From positions 1-47,366 of the forward strand of contig CAZXLH010000016.1 of NCBI GenBank assembly GCA_964641455.1: a stretch of DNA of 47,366 nt, read 5' to 3'. Position 1 is the stretch's first letter. Each line of letters opens with the position of its first letter. Shown in pieces: positions 16,933 to 25,907 of the stretch. Under the pieces are notes generated by a model. That model worked only from the letters and a program-made list of their open reading frames with translations. It did not search any database and was not told the origin of the DNA. A program made the position numbers and the translations under genes. The DNA comes from DTU015 sp964641455. GTDB lineage: Bacteria; Bacillota; Sulfobacillia; Fermentithermobacillales; Fermentithermobacillaceae.

Positions 16933-18112
16933 TCAGCGGCATACTCAAAGAACGGTCTACTTAGACCATTCAGCAACAACCCCTGTGAGGCCAGAAGTGC
17001 TGGCTGCCATGTTACCGTACTATGCCGGCAAATTTGGAAACCCTTCAAGCATACACAGGTGGGGGCGGGAAGCCCGAAAAGCCGTTGATGCCGGCAGAAG
17101 CAAAATAGCATCGCTTATTGGTGCATCTCCTGAAGAAATAGTATTTACGTCAGGAGGCACTGAGGCAGATAACCTTGCAATAAAAGGCGTCGCCCAAGCC
17201 AAAAAAAAGCAGGGCAATCACCTGATTACAAGCCAACTGGAACATCACGCAGTGCTTCATACATTTGAAACCCTTGAAAAGCAGGGCTTTAACGTAACCT
17301 ATGTTCCATGTGACAAATATGGGTTAATAAACCCTGACGATGTCAGAAAAGCCATTACCAAAAACACCATTCTCATTTCGATTATGCATGGGCAAAATGA
17401 AGTCGGTACACTTGAACCTATTGAAGCAATCGGAAAAATAGCCAGGGAACATAACATTTTGCTTCACTCAGATGCAGTGCAGAGTGCAGGCAAAGTTCCA
17501 ATCAATATAGACGATTTAAACGTCGATTTGCTTTCGCTTTCAAGCCATAAAATATATGGCCCTAAGGGAGTAGGCGCCCTATTCGTACGAAAAGGCACAC
17601 GGCTTGTTTCACAAACCACCGGAGGAGCCCAAGAAAAAAGATTGCGTGCAGGTACTGAAAACGTTTCAGGGATAGTAGGTTTTGGTGAAGCGTGCCGTTT
17701 GGCCGAAATTGAGCTCCCTCAAGAATCGAAAAGATTGGCCAAACTTCGTGATAGGCTTATAGAAGGAATCTTAAGTGAAATTCCCGACACAGTGCTCAAC
17801 GGGCATCCGGTGCAAAGGCTGCCTCATAACGTGAACGTAAGCATCAAACATGTAGAAGGCGAAGCCATGCTTTTGAACTTGGATCTTATGGGTGTAGCTG
17901 CATCGTCAGGATCAGCCTGCACTTCAGGATCTCTCGAACCTTCTCATGTGCTTCTTGCAATGGGCATTCCACACGAAATAGCACACGGTTCCCTTAGAAT
18001 GTCACTGGGCAAATCAAACACAGTCGAAGATATCGATTACGTAATAGATGTTTTGCCGCCTATAGTTAAAAGGCTTCGTGCAATGTCGGTATTTGGCCCA
18101 CCAAGTAAGTAG
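16925..18112 (+). CDS. nifS: Cysteine desulfurase NifS/IscS
   Basis: This PLP enzyme removes sulfur from cysteine as a persulfide for Fe-S cluster assembly. The 395-residue product shows VYLDHSATTPVRPEV at the N-terminus, FTSGGTEADNLAI, the PLP lysine region SLSSHKIYGPKGVGAL and the persulfide cysteine loop SSGSACTSGSLEPSHVL. The open frame runs to 16877, but the ATG at 16925 has AAAGGGGA upstream, overlaps the rrf2 stop and removes an odd extension. The cysteine loop spacing (SACTSGS) is that of class I IscS/NifS enzymes. It is followed 28 bases later by the scaffold gene nifU. Confidence 0.96.
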   Translation: MSSQRHTQRTVYLDHSATTPVRPEVLAAMLPYYAGKFGNPSSIHRWGREARKAVDAGRSKIASLIGASPEEIVFTSGGTEADNLAIKGVAQAKKKQGNHLITSQLEHHAVLHTFETLEKQGFNVTYVPCDKYGLINPDDVRKAITKNTILISIMHGQNEVGTLEPIEAIGKIAREHNILLHSDAVQSAGKVPINIDDLNVDLLSLSSHKIYGPKGVGALFVRKGTRLVSQTTGGAQEKRLRAGTENVSGIVGFGEACRLAEIELPQESKRLAKLRDRLIEGILSEIPDTVLNGHPVQRLPHNVNVSIKHVEGEAMLLNLDLMGVAASSGSACTSGSLEPSHVLLAMGIPHEIAHGSLRMSLGKSNTVEDIDYVIDVLPPIVKRLRAMSVFGPPSK

Positions 18113-18140
18113 CTTGTGATACAAAAGGCAGGGATGTAAC

Positions 18141-18527
18141 ATGTACAACGACAAAGTAATGGACCATTTCTTTAACCCAAGAAATGTTGGCGAACTTGAA
18201 AATCCTGATGGAATAGGCCAAGTCGGAAACCCTGTGTGCGGCGACGTGATGAGAGTAACTCTGCAGATAACTGACAACAAGATAGAAGACATAAAGTTTA
18301 AGACGTTCGGATGCGGAGCAGCCATTGCAACAAGTTCCATGGTAACCGAAATGGTCAAGGGGCTGACTCTCGAAGAAGCCCTGCAAGTTTCAAACAAACA
18401 AGTTGCTGAAGCCCTTGGTGGGTTGCCTCCTCAGAAGCTGCACTGCTCAAACTTGGCCGCAGAAGCTGTACATGCAGCCATTCAGGACTACTACAAAAAA
18501 ACAGGGCTCAGCGCTAACCTTGAATGA
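18141..18527 (+). CDS. nifU: Fe-S cluster scaffold NifU/IscU N-domain protein
   Basis: The 128-residue protein is a short IscU-type scaffold on which NifS builds [2Fe-2S] and [4Fe-4S] clusters. The three cluster cysteines are all present, in GNPVCGDVM, FGCGAAIATSSM and KLHCSNLAAEAVH, and the N-terminus YNDKVMDHFFNPRNVGEL is typical. No C-terminal NifU thioredoxin-like domain follows. Together with rrf2 and nifS it makes the compact ISC-type operon common in anaerobic Clostridia. A hairpin after the stop probably ends the transcript. Confidence 0.96.
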   Translation: MYNDKVMDHFFNPRNVGELENPDGIGQVGNPVCGDVMRVTLQITDNKIEDIKFKTFGCGAAIATSSMVTEMVKGLTLEEALQVSNKQVAEALGGLPPQKLHCSNLAAEAVHAAIQDYYKKTGLSANLE

Positions 18528-18535
18528 CATTAAGA

Positions 18536-18580
18536 AGATGGTACAACTGTCAACGGTAAACCTTGGCGATTGTACCATCT
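18536..18580 (+). terminator. Hairpin after nifU
   Basis: An 11-base inverted repeat, AGATGGTACAA (18536-18546) and TTGTACCATCT (18570-18580), flanks a 23-base loop just past the nifU stop. The following bases are only moderately T-rich (ATTTGGATATTT), so it is a plausible but not ideal intrinsic terminator. Confidence 0.45.
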
Positions 18581-18747
18581 ATTTGGATATTTAGGTGCAA
18601 GCACCGGTAATTTCAAAATCTTGTTTCGGCAATTATGTCGAAATGGAACAATTATTGGAGGAATTCCGTCTCAATTTAAAAGCATAGTTTCGATTAATAT
18701 ATCAGATGACGGTTTTCGGCCCCATAATTAGTGAGAGGTATGTACAT

Positions 18748-20994
18748 ATGAGAAAACACAGTTTAATGCAACATTTTGCAAATGTAGGCAAACGCCGTAG
18801 CAAATCGATGTTATTAAGATCTCTTCCTTTGGCAGTGGCACTGTGCCTGGTGTTGAATACAGCCTGGTGCAACACAGTGCTTGCCGGTGGTAGCACTCCG
18901 CTTATAACGTCTGATTTCTCAGGCTTCAAAGGAGTCGTAGTCGGAGATGTCTGTAACCTGAGATCAGGCCCGGGAACCAATTACGGCGTTGCCGGTATGG
19001 TACTTGAGGGAACATGGCTGGACATAGTGTCAGTCAAAGACGATTGGCTCAAAATCACGTACAAGGGCAAACAAGCATGGATTGCGGCATGGCTTGTTGA
19101 TATCGATCTTAGTTCCAGAGGCATTACAGCCGTTATAACCAAGACAGATGTGAACATGCGGCAAGGCCCGGGCACAAATTTTCCTGTAGCCGGGCTCACT
19201 CAGAGAGGCCGCACGTATACTGCTGAAGCCAAGAGAAATGACTGGATCAGAATATCGCTGGGAAGCGGCAAGACTGCCTGGATACATGAACCGCTGCTTC
19301 AATTAACACTGCCAACAATTGAAGAGACTGAAGAACCGGCTGATCCGGTTGCCGAAGATATGTCAGTGCGCCCCAGAGGCAAAACAGCCACAGTGTTTCA
19401 ATCGCCAATCAAAGGTTCGCCGGTTATGGACACGCTTGGTTCAAAAAATTCGGCTAAGTACATTACTTCGCGTGGAGCCTGGATAGCTGTTCAAACTTCA
19501 AACGGAATACAGGGTTGGATATACGGGCCGGATACAGTGGTTTATTCACCAAAAGACCCTGCTCTTTCATTCGGGATTTCTGAAACCTCGTGGTCATTAG
19601 GCAAGTACGGGACAACCACTGTAAACGCCACTGATGTTAACTTCAGGTCAGGGCCCGGTACAAATCATCCGGTAGTATCTATGGTGCAAAAGGGAGACGT
19701 AATACGTGTACTCGAAGTAAGGGATCGGTGGATTCGGGGCATATCGCCGAAAGGAACTGTAGGTTGGGTGGCATCGTGGTTAACGAAAGGTGCACCTGCC
19801 AAAAGTTCCCCTGCCTTTTCCATTGCCCTGGATGCAAGTTCAAGCCTGCGTACACTTACTTTACAAGGGCCGTTTGAATCTTGCAAAGTAATAAGTAAAG
19901 AAGAAGACAACACTTTGGTAATTAGCACTTCAACTTTTTTCAATACAGCAGGTAGCCTGGACATAAATGCTTATGAGTTTGAAAACGTGAAAATGGAGGG
20001 CAGCGATGTAACCATTAAATTCACAGAAACGCCATCATACATAGTCCAAGAACAAAAACCCGGAAAAGTGGTGCTCGGGTTTGCACCGCTGGTCACGTCT
20101 GTAGATGTCAAGCATCAAGATGACGGCGAAACCCTCACTGTAAACACTGTAGGATATACCTGGCCCACTGTATACAGAAACGATAAGGAAGTTACAATGG
20201 TATTACCGGGCGCTGCTTACACAGGCGATATTTCACAAGTTAAAGGCAATATTGTCAAATCAGTGAGTATTGACTCGAAAGATGACGGGGTGAACGTATC
20301 TTTGGATGCATCCCATGTCGGTGCTTACCTTCTCAAGAAACATGCCAATTCAGTTGAAGCTAATTTCCTTAAGCCCGGGCTTTCAGGCAAAACTATAGTG
20401 ATTGACCCCGGGCACGGCGGAAACGACCCTGGTGCAATTGGCCCAACAGGATATACAGAACGAGCTGCAAACTGGAAAATCGCATTAAAACTCCGTAGCC
20501 TTCTGGAAAACGCAGGTGCCAATGTGATTCTCACCAGGTTAGGCGAGTTTGAAAACGCCACCCCTCCTGAGGACTGGAAGCCTGATATAGACGAATACTC
20601 TGGAGACCTGGCAAAAAGAGTTGCCTGGACAAGCAAAGCCCATGCCTTTGTTTCAATCCATAACGACTCGTGCGGTAACAGGAATGTAGCCGGCACCACC
20701 TCATATATTTGCAATTCAATACTCAACTCATCTGAATCACGCCGCCTAGCAGAACTGATTCAAAGAGAAGCAACCAGAAGTTTGGGCACTAATGACCGGG
20801 GAGTCAAACACAAGAATTTTTTCGTCAACAGAGAATCGCGCTGCCCCTCTGTACTGGTAGAAGTCATGTACTTATCTAACCCGAGGGAAGAAAACCTGCT
20901 AAAACAAGATTACATTCAAAACGCAGCAGCAAAGGGTATATTCAAAGCCCTTGAGATATACTTCTCTCCCGGCGCTCAGGTTGGAATCTATTGA
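18748..20994 (+). CDS. Secreted N-acetylmuramoyl-L-alanine amidase with SH3b repeats
   Basis: This enzyme should cleave the amide bond between muramic acid and the stem peptide. The 748-residue product has a basic N-terminus and signal peptide (LLRSLPLAVALCLVL... ending near LA), then SH3b domains recognisable by NLRSGPGTNYGVAGMV, NMRQGPGTNFPVAGLT and NFRSGPGTNHPVVSMV, with a more degenerate copy between the second and third clear ones. A beta-rich AMIN-like stretch covers about residues 360-540. The amidase_3 domain fills the last 200 residues with VIDPGHGGNDPGAIG, the zinc histidine in VSIHNDS and the catalytic glutamate in SVLVEVMYLSN. ATG at 18748 follows GAGAGG. It ends at a strong terminator. 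Confidence 0.93.
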   Translation: MRKHSLMQHFANVGKRRSKSMLLRSLPLAVALCLVLNTAWCNTVLAGGSTPLITSDFSGFKGVVVGDVCNLRSGPGTNYGVAGMVLEGTWLDIVSVKDDWLKITYKGKQAWIAAWLVDIDLSSRGITAVITKTDVNMRQGPGTNFPVAGLTQRGRTYTAEAKRNDWIRISLGSGKTAWIHEPLLQLTLPTIEETEEPADPVAEDMSVRPRGKTATVFQSPIKGSPVMDTLGSKNSAKYITSRGAWIAVQTSNGIQGWIYGPDTVVYSPKDPALSFGISETSWSLGKYGTTTVNATDVNFRSGPGTNHPVVSMVQKGDVIRVLEVRDRWIRGISPKGTVGWVASWLTKGAPAKSSPAFSIALDASSSLRTLTLQGPFESCKVISKEEDNTLVISTSTFFNTAGSLDINAYEFENVKMEGSDVTIKFTETPSYIVQEQKPGKVVLGFAPLVTSVDVKHQDDGETLTVNTVGYTWPTVYRNDKEVTMVLPGAAYTGDISQVKGNIVKSVSIDSKDDGVNVSLDASHVGAYLLKKHANSVEANFLKPGLSGKTIVIDPGHGGNDPGAIGPTGYTERAANWKIALKLRSLLENAGANVILTRLGEFENATPPEDWKPDIDEYSGDLAKRVAWTSKAHAFVSIHNDSCGNRNVAGTTSYICNSILNSSESRRLAELIQREATRSLGTNDRGVKHKNFFVNRESRCPSVLVEVMYLSNPREENLLKQDYIQNAAAKGIFKALEIYFSPGAQVGIY

Positions 20995-21035
20995 AGATCT
21001 AAAGTGAAAGCGTAGAGTTCAGAAGTTCGATTTTA

Positions 21036-21070
21036 AAAGGGCGCTCCTGCAATGAAGAGGAGCGCCCTTT
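21036..21070. terminator. Bidirectional intrinsic terminator between amidase and tldE
   Basis: A perfect 13-base stem, AAAGGGCGCTCCT (21036-21048) and AGGAGCGCCCTTT (21058-21070), has a 9-base loop. The A/T ends give a short T run in either direction. It lies between two convergent operons and can serve both. Confidence 0.85.
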
Positions 21071-21104
21071 CGCGTCAATCATCACTACCCGAAACTGCCT
21101 AAAA

Positions 21105-22448
21105 TCAAAATGTTGTAGCTCCGGTAAAATTAAAGTCCTTGATTTTTACTGACGGTAATACAGAAGTAAAAGTGCTCCACCAATCTCTTACAACCCTTGA
21201 ATCAGCGGATATGGCTTCAACCCGGGAAAAAGCATCGAGCATTGACTCGGTAAAACGGAGGTTGCGCACTCTGGCTACTATTTGCCCGTCCTCTATAAGA
21301 AAAGTACCGTCTCTTGTAGTACCCGTCGCCACCACTCTCATAGGTTCAGGGCAATGGGTATAGTGGAAACGTGTGACTAGAACACCTCTGTCAATAGACT
21401 TTATCATTTCTTCAGTAGAAGAATCACCTGTAGCCATGAACATATTGTTAGGCCTCGGTTGTGCTCTTCCCCATGAGAAATCGGCGTGGCCTGTAGAGGT
21501 TACCTTGTCTTTTGCGGCCGTTCGCGAATCATAGACAACTCCTGTGGCCACTCCCTTGTCGATGAAAACCACTTTCTTTCGCGGGGTGCCTTCAATATCG
21601 AAAGGTGACGCAAATCCTCTTGTATCTAAGCCATCGTCCCAAATGGTAACATTGTCCCCCATTACCTTTTGCCCCATTTTTGTGGCCATAAAACTCGTGC
21701 CCCGCTGCTTGGCATCAGCACCGAAAGCCACATAGCCAAGGAATCTTATCAGGTCTGAGAGAGCATATTCATGGAATACCGTATCGTACCTACCCGGAGG
21801 AAGATCTATAGGCTCATCGAAGCGGACTGCTCTTTCTATAGCCTCTTGGGCCACTTCTTCATAGTCAATATCCCTTGCGTTTCTTACAAGCCTATCGGCG
21901 TATCCGGTATTGGCCCCTGACTCAACAATGGTTCTGAAAAACGCCTCAGTAGATACATTGTATGCCCTGGTCCCCATAGTATTTGCAACTATATTCTCCC
22001 GCACTACATTTGAATAAGTCCCGGATGCCAAAAGCCCTTTATCCTTAGCAGCAGAAATCACAACGCCACATCCCAGGGCTCTGTCCTTTGGCTTCATAAC
22101 AGCGGTAAACGGTACATACGTATTTACCTGCGGTGCAGGTTCCGCCTTTGAAAGCGGGAGCAGTTCAGGATCTTCCTGGGCAAGTTCCATGCTTTCATAG
22201 GCTTGCTGGACAACCCATCTTAACGATGCTTCATCTAACAAGTTCACGGACGCTGTACCGGCTTTGTTGTCTTTAACCACTCTTACAGTAAGAATTTGAT
22301 TTCGGCGGTTTAGGTTTTGATGAATTTGGTTTCGAGCATATCTTGTGAAACTCAGATTCTCCGATACAAGATTCGCGGTAAGATCGAACCCTTTGGCAAA
22401 GGATGTTACTTTATCAAGTATTTTGAGAGCATCTTGTTTTCCAATCAT
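21105..22448 (-). CDS. TldE/PmbA-type subunit of the TldD/E peptidase
   Basis: TldD and TldE form a heterodimeric zinc peptidase that degrades unfolded peptides and, in some bacteria, matures peptide antibiotics. This 447-residue protein has the PmbA/TldE fold, for example LTVRVVKDNKAGTAS near the N-terminus and FDIEGTPRKKVVFIDKGVATGVVYDSRTA. It lacks the HExxxH metal motif, which marks it as the non-catalytic partner. Its ATG overlaps the stop of the upstream tldD by 4 bases. It is the last gene of a five-gene peptidase operon and ends 35 bases before the shared terminator. Confidence 0.88.
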   Translation of the reverse strand: MIGKQDALKILDKVTSFAKGFDLTANLVSENLSFTRYARNQIHQNLNRRNQILTVRVVKDNKAGTASVNLLDEASLRWVVQQAYESMELAQEDPELLPLSKAEPAPQVNTYVPFTAVMKPKDRALGCGVVISAAKDKGLLASGTYSNVVRENIVANTMGTRAYNVSTEAFFRTIVESGANTGYADRLVRNARDIDYEEVAQEAIERAVRFDEPIDLPPGRYDTVFHEYALSDLIRFLGYVAFGADAKQRGTSFMATKMGQKVMGDNVTIWDDGLDTRGFASPFDIEGTPRKKVVFIDKGVATGVVYDSRTAAKDKVTSTGHADFSWGRAQPRPNNMFMATGDSSTEEMIKSIDRGVLVTRFHYTHCPEPMRVVATGTTRDGTFLIEDGQIVARVRNLRFTESMLDAFSRVEAISADSRVVRDWWSTFTSVLPSVKIKDFNFTGATTF

Positions 22449-23872
22449 TGCCCAACACCTACCTTTATGTTACGAAATCTGGCAGGTGATGCCCCATGCC
22501 CCACGTGAATTACCTGCACAGGTTCACCTTTAGCACATCCTGGCGTTCCCCAGACATTCCATTCGTCCTTACCGGCAACTGCATCGCACGAACCCCAAAA
22601 TTCAGGTGTCATAGCAGTATAAGCCGGATTCTTCAGCATTCTGCCTAAAGACCCATCCTTAATTTCGTAAGCAATTTCCTGGCCAAAATGAAAGTTGAGC
22701 CGTTTGTCATCCAGGCTCCAACTCTTGGGAGTATCTACGAAAACACCTTGCTTGGTGTCTTTTATGATCTCATCAAGTGTCCAATCACCTGGTTCCAGGT
22801 TGATATTGGTCATTCTCACCATGGGCAGGTTTTGCCATCCAACCGCCCGCATGGATCCGTTTGATTCCTGGCCGAACATAGGAGCCAGTTCTCTTGAAGT
22901 AAGATAATCCTGGAAGATCCCCTCTACGATTAAATCAGTCCTCTGAGCCCGAACGCCTTCGTCATCGTATCCGAAACTTCCAAGGCCCCTGGGAACCGTA
23001 GCGTCGGCAACAAGATGGACTGAAGGAGACCCATACCTGAAATTACCTTTCTTCTCAGGAGTCAAAAATGAAGTGCCTGCATAAGTAGTTTCCCAGCCCA
23101 TGACCCGGTCTAATTCAACAGGGTGGCCACATGATTCGTGGATCTGCAAAGCCGTCATGGACCCGCCCATCACCAGATCGGTAACCCCTTTGGGGCAAAC
23201 CGGGGCTTTTAGAAGTTGTTTGGCTTCTTCGGCAAGGCGCTCTGCCTTGGATTTCAGATCAAGTTCTTCGACGAACTCGTATCCTGCCGAAGCATAATCA
23301 TCAAATGAACGGGTTTGGGCATCGCCTGAGCCCCTTGCAGTAACCGATATACCGGCACCTGTATGTATCAAGGCCTGCTCAATTTCGCGCCCATCTGTGG
23401 ACATGAACCTTTTTTCTTCTTTGTAACTTATCATTGAAGCCCTGGCCTGCGAGATATCCGGCATTTTCTTGGCTGCCTTAACTGCATCATTAAGATATGC
23501 CAGTTTATCCTCGGGCTTCATGGCAAATGGATCGGCTGTAACCGGAGTTTGCCATTTGACACGTACAGAGGGCAAAGGGTCTAAGGTAACCCCTTCACCT
23601 TTCTTGTGCATGGCAGATGCTTCGGCAATTCTGACGGCTTCTTCAGATAACTCGTTTAGCGCCCTGGAATCAGTATAAGGGGTTGAAGCAAAACCCCAGG
23701 CTCCGTCAACAAGCACTCTTAGCCCAATACCGGCGCTCTTGGACATTGATATATTCGAAGCTCCGTCGCTTTGAACTGATACCGGTTCTTGTGTTATCGA
23801 AACATAGCGGGCATCTGCGTACTCTGCTCCCAATTTCTGAGCCATCCCTAATGCTTTTTCAAGTTTTGGCAT
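22445..23872 (-). CDS. tldD: TldD-type zinc metallopeptidase
   Basis: This is the catalytic partner of the TldD/E pair. The 475-residue product carries the conserved motif HESCGH at residues 245-250 (HExxxH), followed by PVELDRVMGWETTYAG, and a GLGSFGYDDEGVRAQRTDLI segment typical of TldD. It starts at ATG 23872 with GAGGGGGAG upstream, 23 bases after the third M42 gene, and overlaps the TldE gene by 4 bases. Placement directly behind three M42 aminopeptidases suggests a shared role in degrading peptides to amino acids. Confidence 0.92.
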   Translation of the reverse strand: MPKLEKALGMAQKLGAEYADARYVSITQEPVSVQSDGASNISMSKSAGIGLRVLVDGAWGFASTPYTDSRALNELSEEAVRIAEASAMHKKGEGVTLDPLPSVRVKWQTPVTADPFAMKPEDKLAYLNDAVKAAKKMPDISQARASMISYKEEKRFMSTDGREIEQALIHTGAGISVTARGSGDAQTRSFDDYASAGYEFVEELDLKSKAERLAEEAKQLLKAPVCPKGVTDLVMGGSMTALQIHESCGHPVELDRVMGWETTYAGTSFLTPEKKGNFRYGSPSVHLVADATVPRGLGSFGYDDEGVRAQRTDLIVEGIFQDYLTSRELAPMFGQESNGSMRAVGWQNLPMVRMTNINLEPGDWTLDEIIKDTKQGVFVDTPKSWSLDDKRLNFHFGQEIAYEIKDGSLGRMLKNPAYTAMTPEFWGSCDAVAGKDEWNVWGTPGCAKGEPVQVIHVGHGASPARFRNIKVGVGQ

Positions 23873-23895
23873 AAATACTACGCTCCCCCTCTATT

Positions 23896-24891
23896 TCAAA
23901 AATCCAACGAACTTTTGCATACCACCTTGCATAGTTCGACACAAGCCTTGACATCGTCAAGATCTACCATCTCGCTGGGGCTGTGGATATATCTGGAAGG
24001 TATTGAAATCACGCCTGCAGGTATTCCGGCTTTGGTCATCTGAATAGCCCCGGAATCTGTGCCTCCCCTTTCCAGCACTTCCATTTGATAGGGAATACCC
24101 TTCTCCTCAGCTAGTTTCACCATGTAATCTCTAAGGCCCGGATGGCAAATCAAGCTTGAATCTTTCACCTTGATAGCGGCGCCTTTACCGAGGCTGACAT
24201 CCATGGTGTGAGCCTTGGGCGTGTCTCCGGTTCCTGTAACGTCAAAAGCTATTCCAACATCAGGCTCAATTCCAAAAGCCGCTACTCTGGCTCCCCTAAG
24301 CCCGACTTCTTCTTGTGTTGCAAATACGGCGTAAATATCATGTTTGGCAGAGCCCAGGCCCTTTAGCGCCTCAATCAGTACCACACATCCAATCCTGTCA
24401 TCTATTGCTTTGGCTACCATGCGGCTGCCTAAATCAATTGCAGGTTGGAAAAAAGCTGCGCTGTCGCCTACTTTGACTTTCTCAGAAGCTTCTTCCCGGC
24501 TCTTGGCACCGATATCAATGTAAAGTTTGTTTAGTTTCAAGTCTTTGGGTTCTTCTATCTTTTCACAGCCTATAACACCAAAAGTACCGTTTTCAAAGTA
24601 AACCCGCTGTCCCAAACACACAGCAGCGTTTACGCCTCCAATGGCGCCAAACCGCAGAAATCCGTTTTCGTCTATGTGCGTTACCATTAGCCCTATCTCG
24701 TCCATATGGGCGTCTAATAAAACTTTCTTCCCTCCACCACTTCCTTTCTTGAGGCATATTAGATTACCCAACGCATCTACCCTAATCTCGTCAACAAAAG
24801 GTTCCACTTCTTTGCGAATCATTTCTCTGATAGGCCCTTCGGAGCCAGACGGCCCGAAAGTCTCGGTTAGTTTCTTGATAAGATCCTTCAT
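23896..24891 (-). CDS. M42 family aminopeptidase, copy C
   Basis: M42 enzymes are dizinc or dicobalt aminopeptidases that form dodecameric tetrahedral (TET) cages. This 331-residue copy has the metal ligands in LLDAHMDEIGLMVTH, AKAIDDRIGCVVL, ATQEEVGLRGARVA (catalytic and metal glutamates), IAFDVTGTGD and the final histidine in SRYIHSPSEMVDL. It overlaps the next upstream M42 gene by 4 bases. It differs from its two neighbours enough that all three are likely distinct enzymes with separate specificities and not a recent duplication. Confidence 0.93.
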   Translation of the reverse strand: MKDLIKKLTETFGPSGSEGPIREMIRKEVEPFVDEIRVDALGNLICLKKGSGGGKKVLLDAHMDEIGLMVTHIDENGFLRFGAIGGVNAAVCLGQRVYFENGTFGVIGCEKIEEPKDLKLNKLYIDIGAKSREEASEKVKVGDSAAFFQPAIDLGSRMVAKAIDDRIGCVVLIEALKGLGSAKHDIYAVFATQEEVGLRGARVAAFGIEPDVGIAFDVTGTGDTPKAHTMDVSLGKGAAIKVKDSSLICHPGLRDYMVKLAEEKGIPYQMEVLERGGTDSGAIQMTKAGIPAGVISIPSRYIHSPSEMVDLDDVKACVELCKVVCKSSLDF

Positions 24892-25907
24892 GGCCTGAAA
24901 CCTCCCTCAACACTCTTGAGAAAAAGAATCACCAATTGTTTTGCTGCTTCAAAATCCAACATAGACATCACTGAACAAGGAGTATGTATATAACGACAAG
25001 GCACCGATACAGAGGCTACGGGACAACCTGCCCTTGCTTGTTGAATGGCGCCGGCATCGTTACCCCCTGAAACCGCTTCCCTAAACTGCACGGCAATTTG
25101 GTTTTCTTCAGCAACTTTGAGAAGTTGCCGGAGCATGCTGCGATCAGGTATAGACCCTCGATCCATTATGCTTAAAGCAGCCCCTTTGCCTAACCGTGTT
25201 GCCTGAAATTCCGTATCTGTACCGGGTATATCAGCGCAAACGGTGCCTTCAAGGGCTATACCCATATCAGGTTCCACTGTAAACGCTGCAACCTTGGCTC
25301 CTCTTAGGCCTACTTCCTCTTGAACGGCGAAAACTGCATATAACCGGATATTCTCCCAGGGTTGTTTAAGAGCCTCAAGTAATAAGGCGCACCCCACTCT
25401 ATCGTCTAGAGCCTTAGCCTTAACAATCCCCGGAGAAAGTTCTTCGTACTCTGTATCGAAAACTACGTAATCTCCTTGTTTTACTTTCGTGTTAGCATCT
25501 TCTCTTGACTTGGCGCCGATATCAATAAAAAGCTGTTCCAGGGGTATTACCCGGGACCGCTCATCACGCTCTTGCAAATGAATGGCCTTTGCCCCTATTA
25601 CACCAGGCAACTTGTCTTTGCCTACCAGTACCCGTTTGGAAACCAATACCCGGGGATCGATGCCGCCTACATTGGTAAACCGAAGAAATCCGTTTTTCTC
25701 AATGTAAGTTATCATTAGCCCTACTTCATCCATATGAGCATCGAGAAGCACCTTGGGGCCTTTGTTGCCTTTTTTCGCAATTACGTTTCCGAGCACATCG
25801 CATTCGTAAGCAATTCCCATGGATTCAAGCTCTTCTATAATTGCACTCCGAATCTCATATTCATTTCCGGAAACCCCGGAAAGGGATGTAAGAGTTCTCA
25901 GATCCAT
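24888..25907 (-). CDS. M42 family aminopeptidase, copy B
   Basis: The 339-residue middle member of the M42 tandem has LLDAHMDEVGLMITYIE, KALDDRVGCALLLEAL, AVQEEVGLRGAKVAAF and CRYIHTPCSVM. At the position where copies A and C have the metal ligand aspartate (IDV, FDV), this copy reads IALEGTVCADIPG, with glutamate; other M42 proteins also have glutamate there, so activity is likely retained. It overlaps copy A by 10 bases and copy C by 4, showing tight translational linkage. Confidence 0.92.
   Translation of the reverse strand: MDLRTLTSLSGVSGNEYEIRSAIIEELESMGIAYECDVLGNVIAKKGNKGPKVLLDAHMDEVGLMITYIEKNGFLRFTNVGGIDPRVLVSKRVLVGKDKLPGVIGAKAIHLQERDERSRVIPLEQLFIDIGAKSREDANTKVKQGDYVVFDTEYEELSPGIVKAKALDDRVGCALLLEALKQPWENIRLYAVFAVQEEVGLRGAKVAAFTVEPDMGIALEGTVCADIPGTDTEFQATRLGKGAALSIMDRGSIPDRSMLRQLLKVAEENQIAVQFREAVSGGNDAGAIQQARAGCPVASVSVPCRYIHTPCSVMSMLDFEAAKQLVILFLKSVEGGFRP

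Noticed and set aside
18670..18700. GGAGGAATT upstream of the amidase as a sigma-H -35 box
   Set aside because: No GAAT-like -10 box occurs at the needed distance.
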